This document shows, one piece after another, positions 37,835-46,254 of a stretch of 64,000 nucleotides of DNA (its first letter is position 1; each line of letters begins with the position of its first letter). The stretch lies in NCBI RefSeq assembly GCF_012927305.1, contig NZ_JABBGH010000001.1:1302001-1366000 (forward strand), given 5' to 3'. The notes beneath the pieces are model-generated. The model was not told the DNA's origin. It searched no databases and saw only the letters and a list, made by a program, of their open reading frames with translations. The position numbers and the translations under genes were made by a program. The stretch comes from Hymenobacter polaris. Its GTDB lineage: Bacteria; Bacteroidota; Bacteroidia; Cytophagales; Hymenobacteraceae.

Positions 37835-38902
37835 CTAGGGGGTTTCCCAGGGGCCCGCGGGGTCGTAGCGCAAGGTGCCTGCGGCAATGCTGAGCGGGGC
37901 CGCCACGTTGTTATAATACAATTGGCCGGTGCCCAGGCCCTGCGCGAAGCCGGCCACGTCGTACTCACCCGTGAGCTGGGCCACGGCGTTCAGCCCAATG
38001 TTCGACTCCAAGGCCGAGGTCAGCCACCAGCCAATGCCGGCGGCCTCGGCCAGGGCTACCCAGCGGCGGGTGGCGGCGTGGCCGCCCAGCAGCGTGGGCT
38101 TGAGCACCAGGTAGGGCGGGCGCACCTGGCTTAGCAGCGCCGCCTGCCGGGCGGGGTCCACCAGGCCAATCAATTCCTCATCGAGGGCGATGGGCACCGG
38201 CGAGTGACGGGCCAGCTCGGCCAGGGCGGGCCACTGCCCCGCCGCAATCGGCTGCTCGATGGAGTGCAAGTCGAACTGCGCTAGGCGCTCGAGCTTGCCT
38301 AGGGCCTCGGCGGGCGCGAAGGCCCCGTTGGCATCCACGCGCAGCACCAGTTCCTGGGGCCCGGCCTCGGCCCGAATTTCGGCCAGCAGCGCCAGCTCGG
38401 TATCAAAGTCGAGGCTACCGATTTTCAGCTTCAGGCACTGGTAGCCGGCGGCCAGCTTCTGCCGAATCTGGGTGCGCATAAAGGCGGCGTCGCCCATCCA
38501 CACCAGCCCGTTGATGGGCAGGCCGGCCCGGCCCGCGCTGAAGTTGTTGGCGTACAGCTGGTGGCGCCCGCCGCCGGCTAGGTCGAGAGCCGCCGTTTCG
38601 AGGGCGAAGCGCAGGGCGGGCAGCGCGGCCGGCACCAGGGCCGCCGCGTCGGCAGCCGTTAGCGTAGCGTGCCGGGCCTGGTTGAACTGCTGGCACAGGG
38701 CCGCTACCTGCGCTTCGAAAGCGGGGCCGTAGTCGGGGCTGAGGCCAGCCAGGGGGGCTGCCTCGCCCCAGCCCACTACCGCGGGCTGGCGGGCGTCGTG
38801 CAGGCGCAGGTAGTAGGCGACGTGCTCGGTGAGCGCGCCGCGCGAGGTGCGGGCCGGGAAATTGAAGCGCAGCGCCCGGCGCTGGTAAGAAAGGAGGAGC
38901 AT
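37835..38902 (-). CDS. menC: o-succinylbenzoate synthase (enolase superfamily)
   Basis: About 355 residues from the ATG at 38902; an upstream in-frame TTG at 38920 is a weaker start. The enolase-superfamily active site is readable: LKLKIGS with the KxK pair, the metal ligands in LRVDANGAF (Asp) and SIEQPI (Glu), then IALDEELIG (Asp/Glu) and VLKPTLLGG (Lys). It dehydrates SHCHC to o-succinylbenzoate in menaquinone synthesis. L-Ala-D/L-Glu epimerases share this fold, but the KPTLLGG context and the surrounding residues favour MenC. No other men genes are in the window; a UbiA-type prenyltransferase begins at 63859, but far away. Confidence 0.88.
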   Translation of the reverse strand: MLLLSYQRRALRFNFPARTSRGALTEHVAYYLRLHDARQPAVVGWGEAAPLAGLSPDYGPAFEAQVAALCQQFNQARHATLTAADAAALVPAALPALRFALETAALDLAGGGRHQLYANNFSAGRAGLPINGLVWMGDAAFMRTQIRQKLAAGYQCLKLKIGSLDFDTELALLAEIRAEAGPQELVLRVDANGAFAPAEALGKLERLAQFDLHSIEQPIAAGQWPALAELARHSPVPIALDEELIGLVDPARQAALLSQVRPPYLVLKPTLLGGHAATRRWVALAEAAGIGWWLTSALESNIGLNAVAQLTGEYDVAGFAQGLGTGQLYYNNVAAPLSIAAGTLRYDPAGPWETP

Positions 38903-38976
38903 GAACGCAAAATAGCGCAAGCCGCTTGGCCTGCGCTACTCGCTGGCGGCAGAAGCTGCCGCGCTAATTCGAAAAG

Positions 38977-39240
38977 CTACGCGACTTTCTTGGGGCCGCG
39001 GCGGCTAATTTGGCCGCCTTTGCGGCCGGCGGCGCGGGCCTCTTCGGTGGAGAAGCGGTGGCCGCGGCCGCTTTCGTGCGAGGCCCGGCCGCCCCGGCTA
39101 GCAATGTCACGCTGCTGCTCGGGCGACATGGCCGCAAAGCCGCGGCGGGCTTTTTCGCCAATGCGCCGCGCGGGGCGCTTGGCCGTTTTAGTGGTGTTCT
39201 TGAGCAGCGCCTTCTTTACTTCTTGGTTCAACGAATCCAT
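38977..39240 (-). CDS. KGG-motif stress protein
   Basis: 87 residues, very basic, with two copies of the KGG-type repeat: SRGGRASHESGRGHRFS and GRKGGQISRRGPKK, preceded by FAAMSPEQQRDIA. This pattern defines the small general-stress protein family found in bacteria (GsiB/YciG-like), usually induced by starvation, heat or desiccation. The N-terminal 35 residues are a Lys/Arg-rich extension (LLKNTTKTAKRPARRIG). It lacks membrane segments and is cytosolic. It is upstream of menC on the same strand with a 74-bp gap, probably independent. Confidence 0.85.
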   Translation of the reverse strand: MDSLNQEVKKALLKNTTKTAKRPARRIGEKARRGFAAMSPEQQRDIASRGGRASHESGRGHRFSTEEARAAGRKGGQISRRGPKKVA

Positions 39241-39524
39241 ATGCGAGAATGTAAGCTAAAAAATGCCGATGCTCGTCGGGAAGCGAGCGTATCATGCAAA
39301 CTGACTTAGTATTTACTTAGATTCCATTTACCTGATTTTTTAGTATTTTTTATTTAAAGTACGTATTTATACGCAACTGGTTCGTAACTACCAACCCAGC
39401 GCTAGCGATGCAGTAACCTAACGCTAGTAGCGCGTTAGCCTTCCTGGTGCCCTAGAGCGATAACCCCGACGGGGGATTGTCGGTTAGGCTTACACGTATC
39501 CATATGCTTTTTCCTGGTTGTCCT

Positions 39525-40829
39525 ATGGCTTTCGACACCTCTTCGCTGCCGCTGCCCACCATTGCGGCCACCGTGCCCGCCCCCACCTACCCCGCCGTGC
39601 GGCAGCAAACCGTGGCCCTAGTGCAGCCCCTGCTGCCCGAGGATACCGTGGTGCAGCCCTCGCCCGACGTGAGCCCGCCCAAGTGGCACCTGGCCCACAC
39701 CACCTGGTTTTGGGAAACCATGCTGCTGGGGCAGTTTCTGCCGGGCTACCAGGTGTATAACCCGCAGTACGCCTACCTCTTCAACTCGTACTACAACTCG
39801 CTGGGCAGCCGCGTCAACCGCGCCGACCGGGGCACCCTCTCGCGCCCCCCGCTCTCGGACGTGCAGCAGTACCGCGCCTACGTGGACGAGCACATGGCCC
39901 GCCTGCTGGCCCAGCTCGACACGCTGCCGCCGCTGGCCGCCGAACTGCTGGAGCTAGGCCTGCACCACGAGCAGCAGCACCAGGAGCTGCTGGCGACGGA
40001 TATCAAGTACATTCTGAGCACCAACCCATTGGCGCCGGGCTACCTGGCGAGCGAGGCAACCGCAGCACCCACTTCGGCCGCCTTGCCCGACGCTACCTGG
40101 CTGCCGGTGCCGGGCGGCATTTATGCCCTAGGGCACCAGGCCGAGGGGTTTTCGTTTGATAATGAGCTGCCGGTGCACGAGGTATTGGTGGCGCCCTTCG
40201 AGCTGCAAAACCGGCTGGTGACCAACGCCGACTACCTGCGCTTCATTGAGGCGGGCGGCTACCGGCAGTTTCAGTTCTGGCTGGGCGAGGGCTGGGACTT
40301 GGTGAACCGCGAAAACTGGACGGCCCCGCTCTACTGGTCGCAAGCCGCTGACGGCCAATGGTTGCGCTACGGCCCCAGGGGCCTGGAGCCGTTGCCGCTG
40401 GCCGCGCCCGTGTCGCACGTGAGCTTCTACGAGGCCGACGCCTACGCGCAGTGGGCCGGGGCGCGCCTACTCACCGAAGCCGAGTGGGAAGTGGCGGCCC
40501 GCTACTTCGGAGCTACCACCCGGGGCGGCACCTGGCTCGAAAGCGGCCTCTACGACCCGCAGCCCCTGGCCCCCGACGCCGACCCCACCCAGTGCCACCA
40601 GCTGCTGGGCGACTGCTGGGAGTGGACCTACTCGGCCTACCACCCCTACCCCGGCTACCGCCGCGCCGCGGGCGCCCTGGGCGAGTACAACGGCAAGTTC
40701 ATGGTCAACCAGCTGGTGCTGCGCGGCGGCTCGTGCGCCACGCCCGAAAACCACATCCGCCTCACCTACCGCAACTTCTTCCAGGCCGATAAGCGCTGGC
40801 AGTTCACCGGCATTCGGCTGGCCCGGTAA
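39525..40829 (+). CDS. egtB: EgtB-type iron-dependent sulfoxide synthase
   Basis: 434 residues from the ATG at 39525; an in-frame start 48 bases upstream is possible but less likely. The N-terminal DinB-like helical domain has WHLAHTTWFWE (His at 55 and 58) and the HX3HXE iron site at residues 148-154 (HEQQHQE). The C-terminal domain is the formylglycine-generating-enzyme-like fold, with VPGGIYALGHQAEGFSFDNE, THxxF-type loops and VLRGGSCATPENHIRLTYRN. EgtB joins gamma-glutamyl-cysteine or cysteine to hercynine in ergothioneine synthesis. The methyltransferase partner EgtD is not adjacent, so the final assignment (EgtB or a relative such as OvoA/SenA) depends on the rest of the genome. Confidence 0.85.
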   Translation: MAFDTSSLPLPTIAATVPAPTYPAVRQQTVALVQPLLPEDTVVQPSPDVSPPKWHLAHTTWFWETMLLGQFLPGYQVYNPQYAYLFNSYYNSLGSRVNRADRGTLSRPPLSDVQQYRAYVDEHMARLLAQLDTLPPLAAELLELGLHHEQQHQELLATDIKYILSTNPLAPGYLASEATAAPTSAALPDATWLPVPGGIYALGHQAEGFSFDNELPVHEVLVAPFELQNRLVTNADYLRFIEAGGYRQFQFWLGEGWDLVNRENWTAPLYWSQAADGQWLRYGPRGLEPLPLAAPVSHVSFYEADAYAQWAGARLLTEAEWEVAARYFGATTRGGTWLESGLYDPQPLAPDADPTQCHQLLGDCWEWTYSAYHPYPGYRRAAGALGEYNGKFMVNQLVLRGGSCATPENHIRLTYRNFFQADKRWQFTGIRLAR

Positions 40830-40839
40830 TGTGGAAACT

Positions 40840-40972
40840 GTAGAAAGACGTAAAAACTAGGCGGTCATGCTGAGCTTGCCGAGGCATCTCTACCACAATC
40901 GTTCGCAGACGTTGTTCAGTAGAGATGCTTCGGCAAGCTCAGCATGACCGCCTAGTTTTTACGTCTTTCTAC
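40840..40972. repeat. intergenic hairpin repeat, copy 7 with extended arms
   Basis: Core GTCATGCTGAGCTTGCCGA with inner arm GCATCTCTACC; the left arm has GAGG where others have GAAG. The pairing continues outward for about 25 bases on each side (GTAGAAAGACGTAAAAAC with GTTTTTACGTCTTTCTAC). The outer arms are unique to this site. The copy separates convergent egtB and the LOG gene and would terminate in both directions. Confidence 0.87.
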
Positions 40973-40974
40973 AT

Positions 40975-41556
40975 CTACACCTTGTTCTCATCCAGCCACT
41001 TCTCCAGGCGCGCAGGGCGGTAGGCAGCCATGGCGTCGAGCAGAGCCGGCACGCTGGCGCTTTGCAGCAGCTGCTGGCGGTTTTCGTCGCGCAGCAGCGC
41101 CTGGCCCACCATGTGGTCGAGCAGCGCCAGCAGCGGGTCGTAGAAGCCCGCCACGTTGAGCAGCCCCACCGGCTTGCCGTGCAGGCCCAGCTGGCCCCAG
41201 GTCAGCACCTCAAACAGCTCCTCCAGGGTGCCGAAGCCGCCGGGCATGGCCACGAAGCCCTCGGCCAGGTCGGCCATCAGCAGCTTGCGCTGGTGCATGG
41301 TGTCTACCACATGCAGCTCGGTGCAGCCGGTGTGGGCCAGTTCCTTGTCGGCCAAGAACTTTGGAATAACGCCCACCACCCGGCCGCCGGCCCCTAGGGC
41401 GGCATCGGCCACGGCGCCCATCAAGCCCACCCGCCCACCGCCGTACACCAGCGTGAGGCCGCGCCGCGCTAGCTCCTGGCCCATGGCCTGCGCCTGCTGG
41501 GCATACAAGGGCTGGTTGCCGCCGCTGCTGCCGCAGTAAATGGCTACGCTTTTCAT
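40975..41556 (-). CDS. LOG-family protein (nucleotide phosphoribohydrolase-like)
   Basis: 193 residues, typical length. It starts MKSVAIYCGSSGGNQPLY, has a Rossmann core LTLVYGGGRVGLMGAVADAAL and the signature PGGFGTLEELFEVLTW near residue 110. LOG proteins release the free base from cytokinin riboside 5'-monophosphate in plants, and bacterial members hydrolyse purine or other nucleoside monophosphates. It is cytosolic. No prenyltransferase that would make cytokinins is nearby, so a general nucleotide hydrolase role is more likely. Confidence 0.93.
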   Translation of the reverse strand: MKSVAIYCGSSGGNQPLYAQQAQAMGQELARRGLTLVYGGGRVGLMGAVADAALGAGGRVVGVIPKFLADKELAHTGCTELHVVDTMHQRKLLMADLAEGFVAMPGGFGTLEELFEVLTWGQLGLHGKPVGLLNVAGFYDPLLALLDHMVGQALLRDENRQQLLQSASVPALLDAMAAYRPARLEKWLDENKV

Positions 41557-41584
41557 AATAGTTGCTTGTTAGTTTTAGTATTAA

Positions 41585-41695
41585 AGAACGTCCTGCTGAG
41601 CTTGGCGAAGCATCTCTACCACGCCGTCTAAGGTCGTTGCTACGATTTCTTGACGGCGTGGTAGAGATGCTTCGCCAAGCTCAGCAGGACGTTCT
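41585..41695. repeat. intergenic hairpin repeat, copy 8 (CCTGCT variant)
   Basis: AGAACGTCCTGCTGAGC pairs with GCTCAGCAGGACGTTCT; both arms changed from CATGCT to CCTGCT together. The variable stem is TTGGC/GCCAA, and the inner pairing is extended to CTCTACCACGCCGTC with GACGGCGTGGTAGAG. It lies between argS and the LOG gene, both on the minus strand. Confidence 0.88.
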
Positions 41696-41713
41696 TACGT
41701 CACAATCAACCCC

Positions 41714-43507
41714 TTACATCCGCTCGGGCACCTCGATACCGAGCAGGCCTAAGCCGGTTTTGAGAGTATCAGCGGTGCGGGCCGAGAGGGCCACGCGGAA
41801 GGCTTTGCGCAGCGCATCCGGCTCGTTGAAAATCGATACTTCAGTGTAGAAGCGGTTGTAGGCTTTCGCTACGTCGTAGGCGTACTGCGCCACCACGGCG
41901 GGCGAATAATTGCGTGCTGCGTCGGCCACCACGCTGGCATAGCGGGCCAGCTCCTGCACCAAGCCGCTTTCGGTGGCGTGCAACGCCCCTAGGGCACTGA
42001 AATCGGTGGTTTCGGCAATGCCCTGCTCGGCGGCCCGGCGCCGGATGGCTGCAATGCGCGCGTAGCTATACTGCACAAACGGCCCCGTATCGCCTTCTAG
42101 CCGTACCGACTCGGCCGGGTTGAACAGCATCCGCTTCTTGGGGTCCACCTTCAGCAGGTAGTACTTGAGCGCACCCAGCCCTAGGGTGTGGAACAGCTCG
42201 GCCTGCTCTTCTTCGCCCAGGCCTTCGATTTTGCCTTTTCCGAGGGTGGCCTGGCGGGCGGCCTCCACTACTTCGTTCACCAGCTCGTCGGCGTCTACCA
42301 CGGTGCCTTCGCGGCTTTTCATCTTGCCCGAGGGCAAATCCACCATGCCGTAGCTGAGGTGGTGGATGGCCGCAGCGTAGGGCTTGCCCAGCTTTTTGAG
42401 GGTGGCTTGCAGCACCTGCATGTGATAGTTCTGCTCGTCGCCAATGACGTACACGCTGCTGTCATAACCGAAATCCTGGTATTTCAGCTCGGCCGTGCCC
42501 AGGTCCTGGGTGATGTAGACGCTGGTGCCGTCGGCGCGCAGTAATAGCTTCTCGTCGAGGCCTTCTTCTTGGAGGTCAATCCACACCGAGCCGTCGTCTT
42601 TCTTGTAAAAGACGCCCTTGGCCAGGCCCTCCTCCACGCGCTCCTTGCCCAGCAGGTAGGTACCCGACTCGTAGTAAAACTTGTCGAAATCAACGCCGAT
42701 GGCGCGGTAGGTCTCGTTGAAGCCGTCGTACACCCAGCCGTTCATGCGGTGCCAGAGGGCCATAATTTCCTCGTCGCCGGCTTCCCACTGCTGCAGCATT
42801 TTTTGGGCATCGAGCATCAGCGGGGCCTGCTTTTTGGCTATTTCCGGAGCCACGCCTTCGGCTTCGAGCTGCTTGATTTCTTCGCGATAGTGCTTGTCGA
42901 ACAGCACGTAGTACTTGCCGGCCAGGTGGTCGCCCTTGATGCCCGCGCTCTCCGGTGTTTCGCCGTGGCCGAAGCGCAGGTAGGCCAGCATCGACTTGCA
43001 GATGTGGATGCCGCGGTCGTTGACCAGGTTGGCCTTGGTGACGGTGGCGCCGGTGGCGGCCAGTATCTGGGCCACGCTGTAGCCCAAGAAGTTATTGCGC
43101 AAGTGCCCTAGGTGCAGGGGCTTGTTGGTGTTGGGCGAGGAGTACTCCACCACTACGCGCCGCGGCCCCTCGAAGAGCACCGGGGCGCCGGCCGGCTGGC
43201 TTTGCAGCTCGGCAAAAAGCCGCAGCCACTCGGCATCGGCAATTTCGAGGTTGAGAAAGCCCTTCACCACGTTGTAGCCGCTAATGGCAGGCTCGTGGGC
43301 TTGCAGCCACTCGCCCAGGGCCTGGCCGATTTGCTCGGGGCCCTTGCCAAAGGCTTTAGTGAGCGGAAACGTGACGAGGGTGAAGCTGCCGGCAAAGTCT
43401 TTGCGCGTGGGCTGAAGCGCGAGGCTAGCGGCGGGAATTTCTTGCCCGAAAACTGCCTTGGCGGCTTCGTTGAGGGCGTTTTTTAGGGTTTGTTCGAGCT
43501 GTTGCAC
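41714..43507 (-). CDS. argS: arginyl-tRNA synthetase
   Basis: 597 residues from a GTG at 43507. The N-terminal Add1 domain covers about 1-110. The HIGH signature is HLGHLRNNFLGYSVAQ (near residue 132). The Rossmann core includes VNDRGIHICKSMLAY and VIGDEQNYHMQVLQATL, followed by a KMSKS-like KMKSREGTVVDADEL. The DALR anticodon-binding domain is at the C-terminus with FVQYSYARIAAIRRRA. It charges tRNA-Arg. A -7 box lies only five bases before the GTG, so a leaderless mRNA is predicted. The gene is near arginase and arginine decarboxylase, but a lipase-like gene lies between. Confidence 0.97.
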   Translation of the reverse strand: MQQLEQTLKNALNEAAKAVFGQEIPAASLALQPTRKDFAGSFTLVTFPLTKAFGKGPEQIGQALGEWLQAHEPAISGYNVVKGFLNLEIADAEWLRLFAELQSQPAGAPVLFEGPRRVVVEYSSPNTNKPLHLGHLRNNFLGYSVAQILAATGATVTKANLVNDRGIHICKSMLAYLRFGHGETPESAGIKGDHLAGKYYVLFDKHYREEIKQLEAEGVAPEIAKKQAPLMLDAQKMLQQWEAGDEEIMALWHRMNGWVYDGFNETYRAIGVDFDKFYYESGTYLLGKERVEEGLAKGVFYKKDDGSVWIDLQEEGLDEKLLLRADGTSVYITQDLGTAELKYQDFGYDSSVYVIGDEQNYHMQVLQATLKKLGKPYAAAIHHLSYGMVDLPSGKMKSREGTVVDADELVNEVVEAARQATLGKGKIEGLGEEEQAELFHTLGLGALKYYLLKVDPKKRMLFNPAESVRLEGDTGPFVQYSYARIAAIRRRAAEQGIAETTDFSALGALHATESGLVQELARYASVVADAARNYSPAVVAQYAYDVAKAYNRFYTEVSIFNEPDALRKAFRVALSARTADTLKTGLGLLGIEVPERM

Positions 43508-43512
43508 GAGGG

Positions 43513-43520
43513 CAAAGGTA
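43513..43520 (-). promoter_or_regulatory. predicted argS -7 box abutting the start codon
   Basis: Minus-strand TACCTTTG (exact TAnnTTTG) with five bases between it and the GTG at 43507. If used, transcription would begin at or next to the start codon. Confidence 0.6.
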
Positions 43521-43608
43521 CGGCACCGGGCAGCGTCGCTTTATAGCCCGCCCCACTGAACCCCCTAGGCCCCCGCCGCTGTTAAAGCCCCACTTACCCT
43601 AGCTATTC

Positions 43609-44817
43609 ATGTTCCGTTCATTCCTTCTAAAGCCGCGCGCCCTGTGGCTGGCCGCTTTCACCCTGCTGGCCGCGCCCGCCTGCAAAACCAACGCGCCCGA
43701 CCCCACCACTACCACCACGCCCGAGGCCGACGCGCCGGTGCTCGTGGGCAGCACGCTGGTGGCCCAAGTGAGTACCGCCGACCTGGCCGGCCGGGTGCCC
43801 GGCGTGCCGCTGGTGGCTACCCTGGCCCGCTATCCCCTGCGGGTGTACCGCCTCACCTACCGCACCCACAACACGGATGGGCAAGTGGTTACGGCCTCGG
43901 GCGCGGCGCTGGTGCCCACGGCCCCGGTGGCCCTGCCGGTGCTCAGCTACCAGCACGGCACCCTGGCACCTAGCAGCGAAAACCAGGCGCCCTCCTACTA
44001 CGCCCAGGGCTCCGACGTGTGGGCGGTGGTGTCGGTGCTGGCCTCGGCGGGCTACGTGGTGTCGGCGCCCGACTACCTGGGCTACGGCGAGTCGAAAACC
44101 CTGCCCCACCCCTACGAGCACGCCGCCTCGCTGGCCAGCACCTCGGCCGACATGCTGCGCGCCACCCGCGAGTTCTGCCAGCAGCAAAGCGTCCAGGTCA
44201 ACCAAAAAAACTTTCTGGTGGGCTACTCCGAGGGCGGCTACGCCACCCTGGCCCTGCACAAGTATTTGCAGGACAATTACGCCGCCACCCTGCCCGTGAC
44301 GGCCAGCGCGCCCGGCGCGGGCGCCTACCACAAGTCGGCCTTCGCCCGCTACATCCTGCAAAGCACGCAGCCGCTCAACTTCCTGAGCACTTACGTGTGG
44401 GTGCTGCGCACCTACGACCGGGTGTACGGCCTCAACCGCCCCTACTCGTTCTACTACCAGGAGCCCTACGCCACCCAGCTGCAAGCCAATCCGTTTGGCG
44501 CCGTGCCCAGCCAGCCGAGCCAGCTGTTCGCGCCCGCCTTCCGCCAGGCAGTGCTGGACAATAGCGACGCGGCGCTCAACAACACCTTAACCGCCAACGA
44601 CATCTACGACTGGAAGCCAACCGCGCCCCTGGCCCTCTTCCACGGCACGGCCGACGACTACGTGCCGTTTTTTAACTCGCAGGACGCCTACGACGCCATG
44701 CAGCGGCGCGGTGCCACCCAGGTCGAGCTGCATCCTATTCAGGGCGGCGACCACTTCTCTTCTGTAACGGTCTATACCTTAGGGGCGTTTGCATTTATCA
44801 GCCAGTACAATAAGTAA
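43609..44817 (+). CDS. lipoprotein alpha/beta hydrolase (secretory-lipase-like)
   Basis: 402 residues. The N-terminus has a lipobox LLAAPAC (Cys about residue 25) after a hydrophobic signal, then a Thr/Pro-rich linker (TTTTTPEADAP). The hydrolase domain has YQHGTLAP (oxyanion region), SAPDYLGYGESK, the nucleophile elbow VGYSEGGYAT, the Asp in FHGTADDYVPF and the His in GGDHFSS. This is the family of secretory lipases and esterases that act on lipids or aryl esters outside the cell. The lipobox suggests membrane anchoring, probably on the outer membrane. It converges with arginase across a long hairpin. Confidence 0.85.
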   Translation: MFRSFLLKPRALWLAAFTLLAAPACKTNAPDPTTTTTPEADAPVLVGSTLVAQVSTADLAGRVPGVPLVATLARYPLRVYRLTYRTHNTDGQVVTASGAALVPTAPVALPVLSYQHGTLAPSSENQAPSYYAQGSDVWAVVSVLASAGYVVSAPDYLGYGESKTLPHPYEHAASLASTSADMLRATREFCQQQSVQVNQKNFLVGYSEGGYATLALHKYLQDNYAATLPVTASAPGAGAYHKSAFARYILQSTQPLNFLSTYVWVLRTYDRVYGLNRPYSFYYQEPYATQLQANPFGAVPSQPSQLFAPAFRQAVLDNSDAALNNTLTANDIYDWKPTAPLALFHGTADDYVPFFNSQDAYDAMQRRGATQVELHPIQGGDHFSSVTVYTLGAFAFISQYNK

Positions 44818-44819
44818 TT

Positions 44820-44929
44820 TAAATGTGCGAATGAGAAAATGTGGTGAATGTAGAAATTACTTCTGTGACTACCGAAATGGCTACGGGAGCAATTTCTATA
44901 TTCACCACATTTTCTCATTCGCACATTTA
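44820..44929. terminator. long unrelated inverted repeat acting as a bidirectional terminator
   Basis: Arms of about 37 bases: TAAATGTGCGAATGAGAAAA begins the left arm and TTTTCTCATTCGCACATTTA ends the right arm, with inner parts TGTGGTGAAT/ATTCACCACA, then TAGAAATT/AATTTCTA after a single-base interruption. The loop is about 35 bases. It shares no core with the intergenic hairpin family but occupies the same kind of site between convergent genes. Confidence 0.75.
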
Positions 44930-44932
44930 ACC

Positions 44933-45907
44933 CTATCGGCTTATTACCTCGTCCAGGCGCAGGCGCTTTTCGATGGCGGCGGTGGCTTTTTCCAAGATGC
45001 CGAAGGCGTTGTGAGCCATCGTATTTTCGTGGTCGAGGGTGGGGTTAATTTCGCCCATCTCGAAACACACCACGCGGCTGTTTTCCAGTAAATCTTGGCA
45101 CAGGTTTTCGCCTTCCGACAAAAACAGGCCGTCCTCGACGGGCGTGCCGGTGCCCTTGCTGAAGCGCGAGTCGAGGCTGTCTACGTCGAACGAGATGTAC
45201 ACCAAGTCGCAGAAGCGCAGGTGCTCGTAAATTTCGCGGGTGAGCTGGCGGCTGCCCTTTTCCTGGATTTCGGGCAGGCGTATCCACCTGATGCCCAGAC
45301 GTTCGATGATGGCTTCTTCCTCGGGCTCGGTATCGCGCACGGCCACATACACCAGGTGCTGGGGCAGCAGCTTGGGGCCGGGCTCAGCCAGGTTTTGGAG
45401 GCGGCGCCAGAAAAACTCGGTTTCGGCATCGGGCTGCTGGCGCTGGCAGGCGCGGTTATCCTCGCCCAGGGCTGCGGCCAGCGGCATGCCGTGCACGTTG
45501 CCGCTGGGCGTGGTGTAGGGCGAGTGGATGTCGGCGTGCGCGTCAATCCAAATTACCCCTAGGGTCTTGCTGGGGTAGGCGGCCTTGATGCCGGCAATAG
45601 TGGCGTTGGCGCTAGAGTGGTCGCCGCTGAGGATAATCGGAAACTCGCCGAAGCGCAGCGTCTGCTCCACGGTGCTGGCCACGCTTTTCTGCACCGTGTA
45701 GATGGCGTCGAGGTGGTGGGCCAGCGGGAAGTGGTCCTTGTCGAAAAGCACGTAGTTGAGGTCGGGCACCGTCACCGAGTTGTAGCGCCGGAAGTAGTCG
45801 GAGCCCTGGTTGAGGCAGGCAATGCGCAGGGCGTCGGGCCCGAGGCTGCTGCCGCGGGTGCCGGCCCCCAGCTCGGAGCGGACTTCCAGGATTTTTATTT
45901 TTTTCAT
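44933..45907 (-). CDS. arginase-family ureohydrolase
   Basis: 324 residues. The Mn2 site is visible as His97 (LSGDHSSA), Asp122/His124/Asp126 (IDAHADIH), and Asp241/Asp243 (SFDVDSLDS). SGNVHGMP at residues 135-142 matches the arginase substrate loop that binds the amino-acid end of L-arginine, which agmatinases lack; TGTPVEDGL and EMGEINP also fit arginase. The expected product is ornithine plus urea. The gene is divergent from an arginine decarboxylase, so both enzymes draw on arginine. An operator-like palindrome and one intergenic hairpin lie between them. The last D of the SFDVD motif is followed by Ser instead of the usual Pro. Confidence 0.88.
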   Translation of the reverse strand: MKKIKILEVRSELGAGTRGSSLGPDALRIACLNQGSDYFRRYNSVTVPDLNYVLFDKDHFPLAHHLDAIYTVQKSVASTVEQTLRFGEFPIILSGDHSSANATIAGIKAAYPSKTLGVIWIDAHADIHSPYTTPSGNVHGMPLAAALGEDNRACQRQQPDAETEFFWRRLQNLAEPGPKLLPQHLVYVAVRDTEPEEEAIIERLGIRWIRLPEIQEKGSRQLTREIYEHLRFCDLVYISFDVDSLDSRFSKGTGTPVEDGLFLSEGENLCQDLLENSRVVCFEMGEINPTLDHENTMAHNAFGILEKATAAIEKRLRLDEVISR

Positions 45908-46046
45908 CGGGTGGGAAGCAAGCAGAATGAGGCAGGCGCACCGGCCGGGGCCCTAGGGCCACCGCGCGCTGCCTTGCGGCCCGAAGAGCCGTAGCCATGT
46001 CGCTTCCATCGAGAACCGATGCGCGGGGTCGGGTTGGTTCCGGCCC

Positions 46047-46070
46047 CCGGCGGTACTTTTGAACCGCCGG
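46047..46070. promoter_or_regulatory. operator-like palindrome between arginase and speA
   Basis: Perfect 8-bp arms CCGGCGGT and ACCGCCGG around an 8-base centre (ACTTTTGA). The plus-strand centre includes TACTTTTG, an exact TAnnTTTG match at 46054-46061, so a promoter box sits inside the palindrome. It could be a regulator site overlapping a promoter, or just a hairpin. Confidence 0.4.
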
Positions 46071-46112
46071 CCACAAAGGTCGTAAGTGACTGCTGAATTA
46101 CTAAGTTTAATT

Positions 46113-46218
46113 CGAACGTCATGCTGAGCTTGCCGAAGCATCTCTACCGCGTAACTAACCCTAGGCGTTAGCATCCTTACGCGGTAGAGATGCTTCGGCA
46201 AGCTCAGCATGACGTTCG
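46113..46218. repeat. intergenic hairpin repeat, copy 9
   Basis: CGAACGTCATGCTGAGC pairs with GCTCAGCATGACGTTCG; inner arms GAAGCATCTCTACCGCG/CGCGGTAGAGATGCTTC. The loop holds CCTAGG. The copy lies between divergent genes and is only 36 bases from the speA start codon, so it is close to, or part of, the speA leader. Confidence 0.87.
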
Positions 46219-46254
46219 TTTTTAGCTGGCAATCAGCTTCCTCAACCACCCGCC

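Noticed and set aside
39380..39480. tRNA-like sequence upstream of egtB
   Set aside because: Short complementary words such as AACGCTAG/CTAGCGC-like sequence occur, but no acceptor stem, T-loop or anticodon arm can be formed.
44933..45907. Agmatinase assignment because of the neighbouring arginine decarboxylase
   Set aside because: The SGNVHG loop and the TGTPV and EMGEINP segments match arginase; the context alone does not outweigh these residues.
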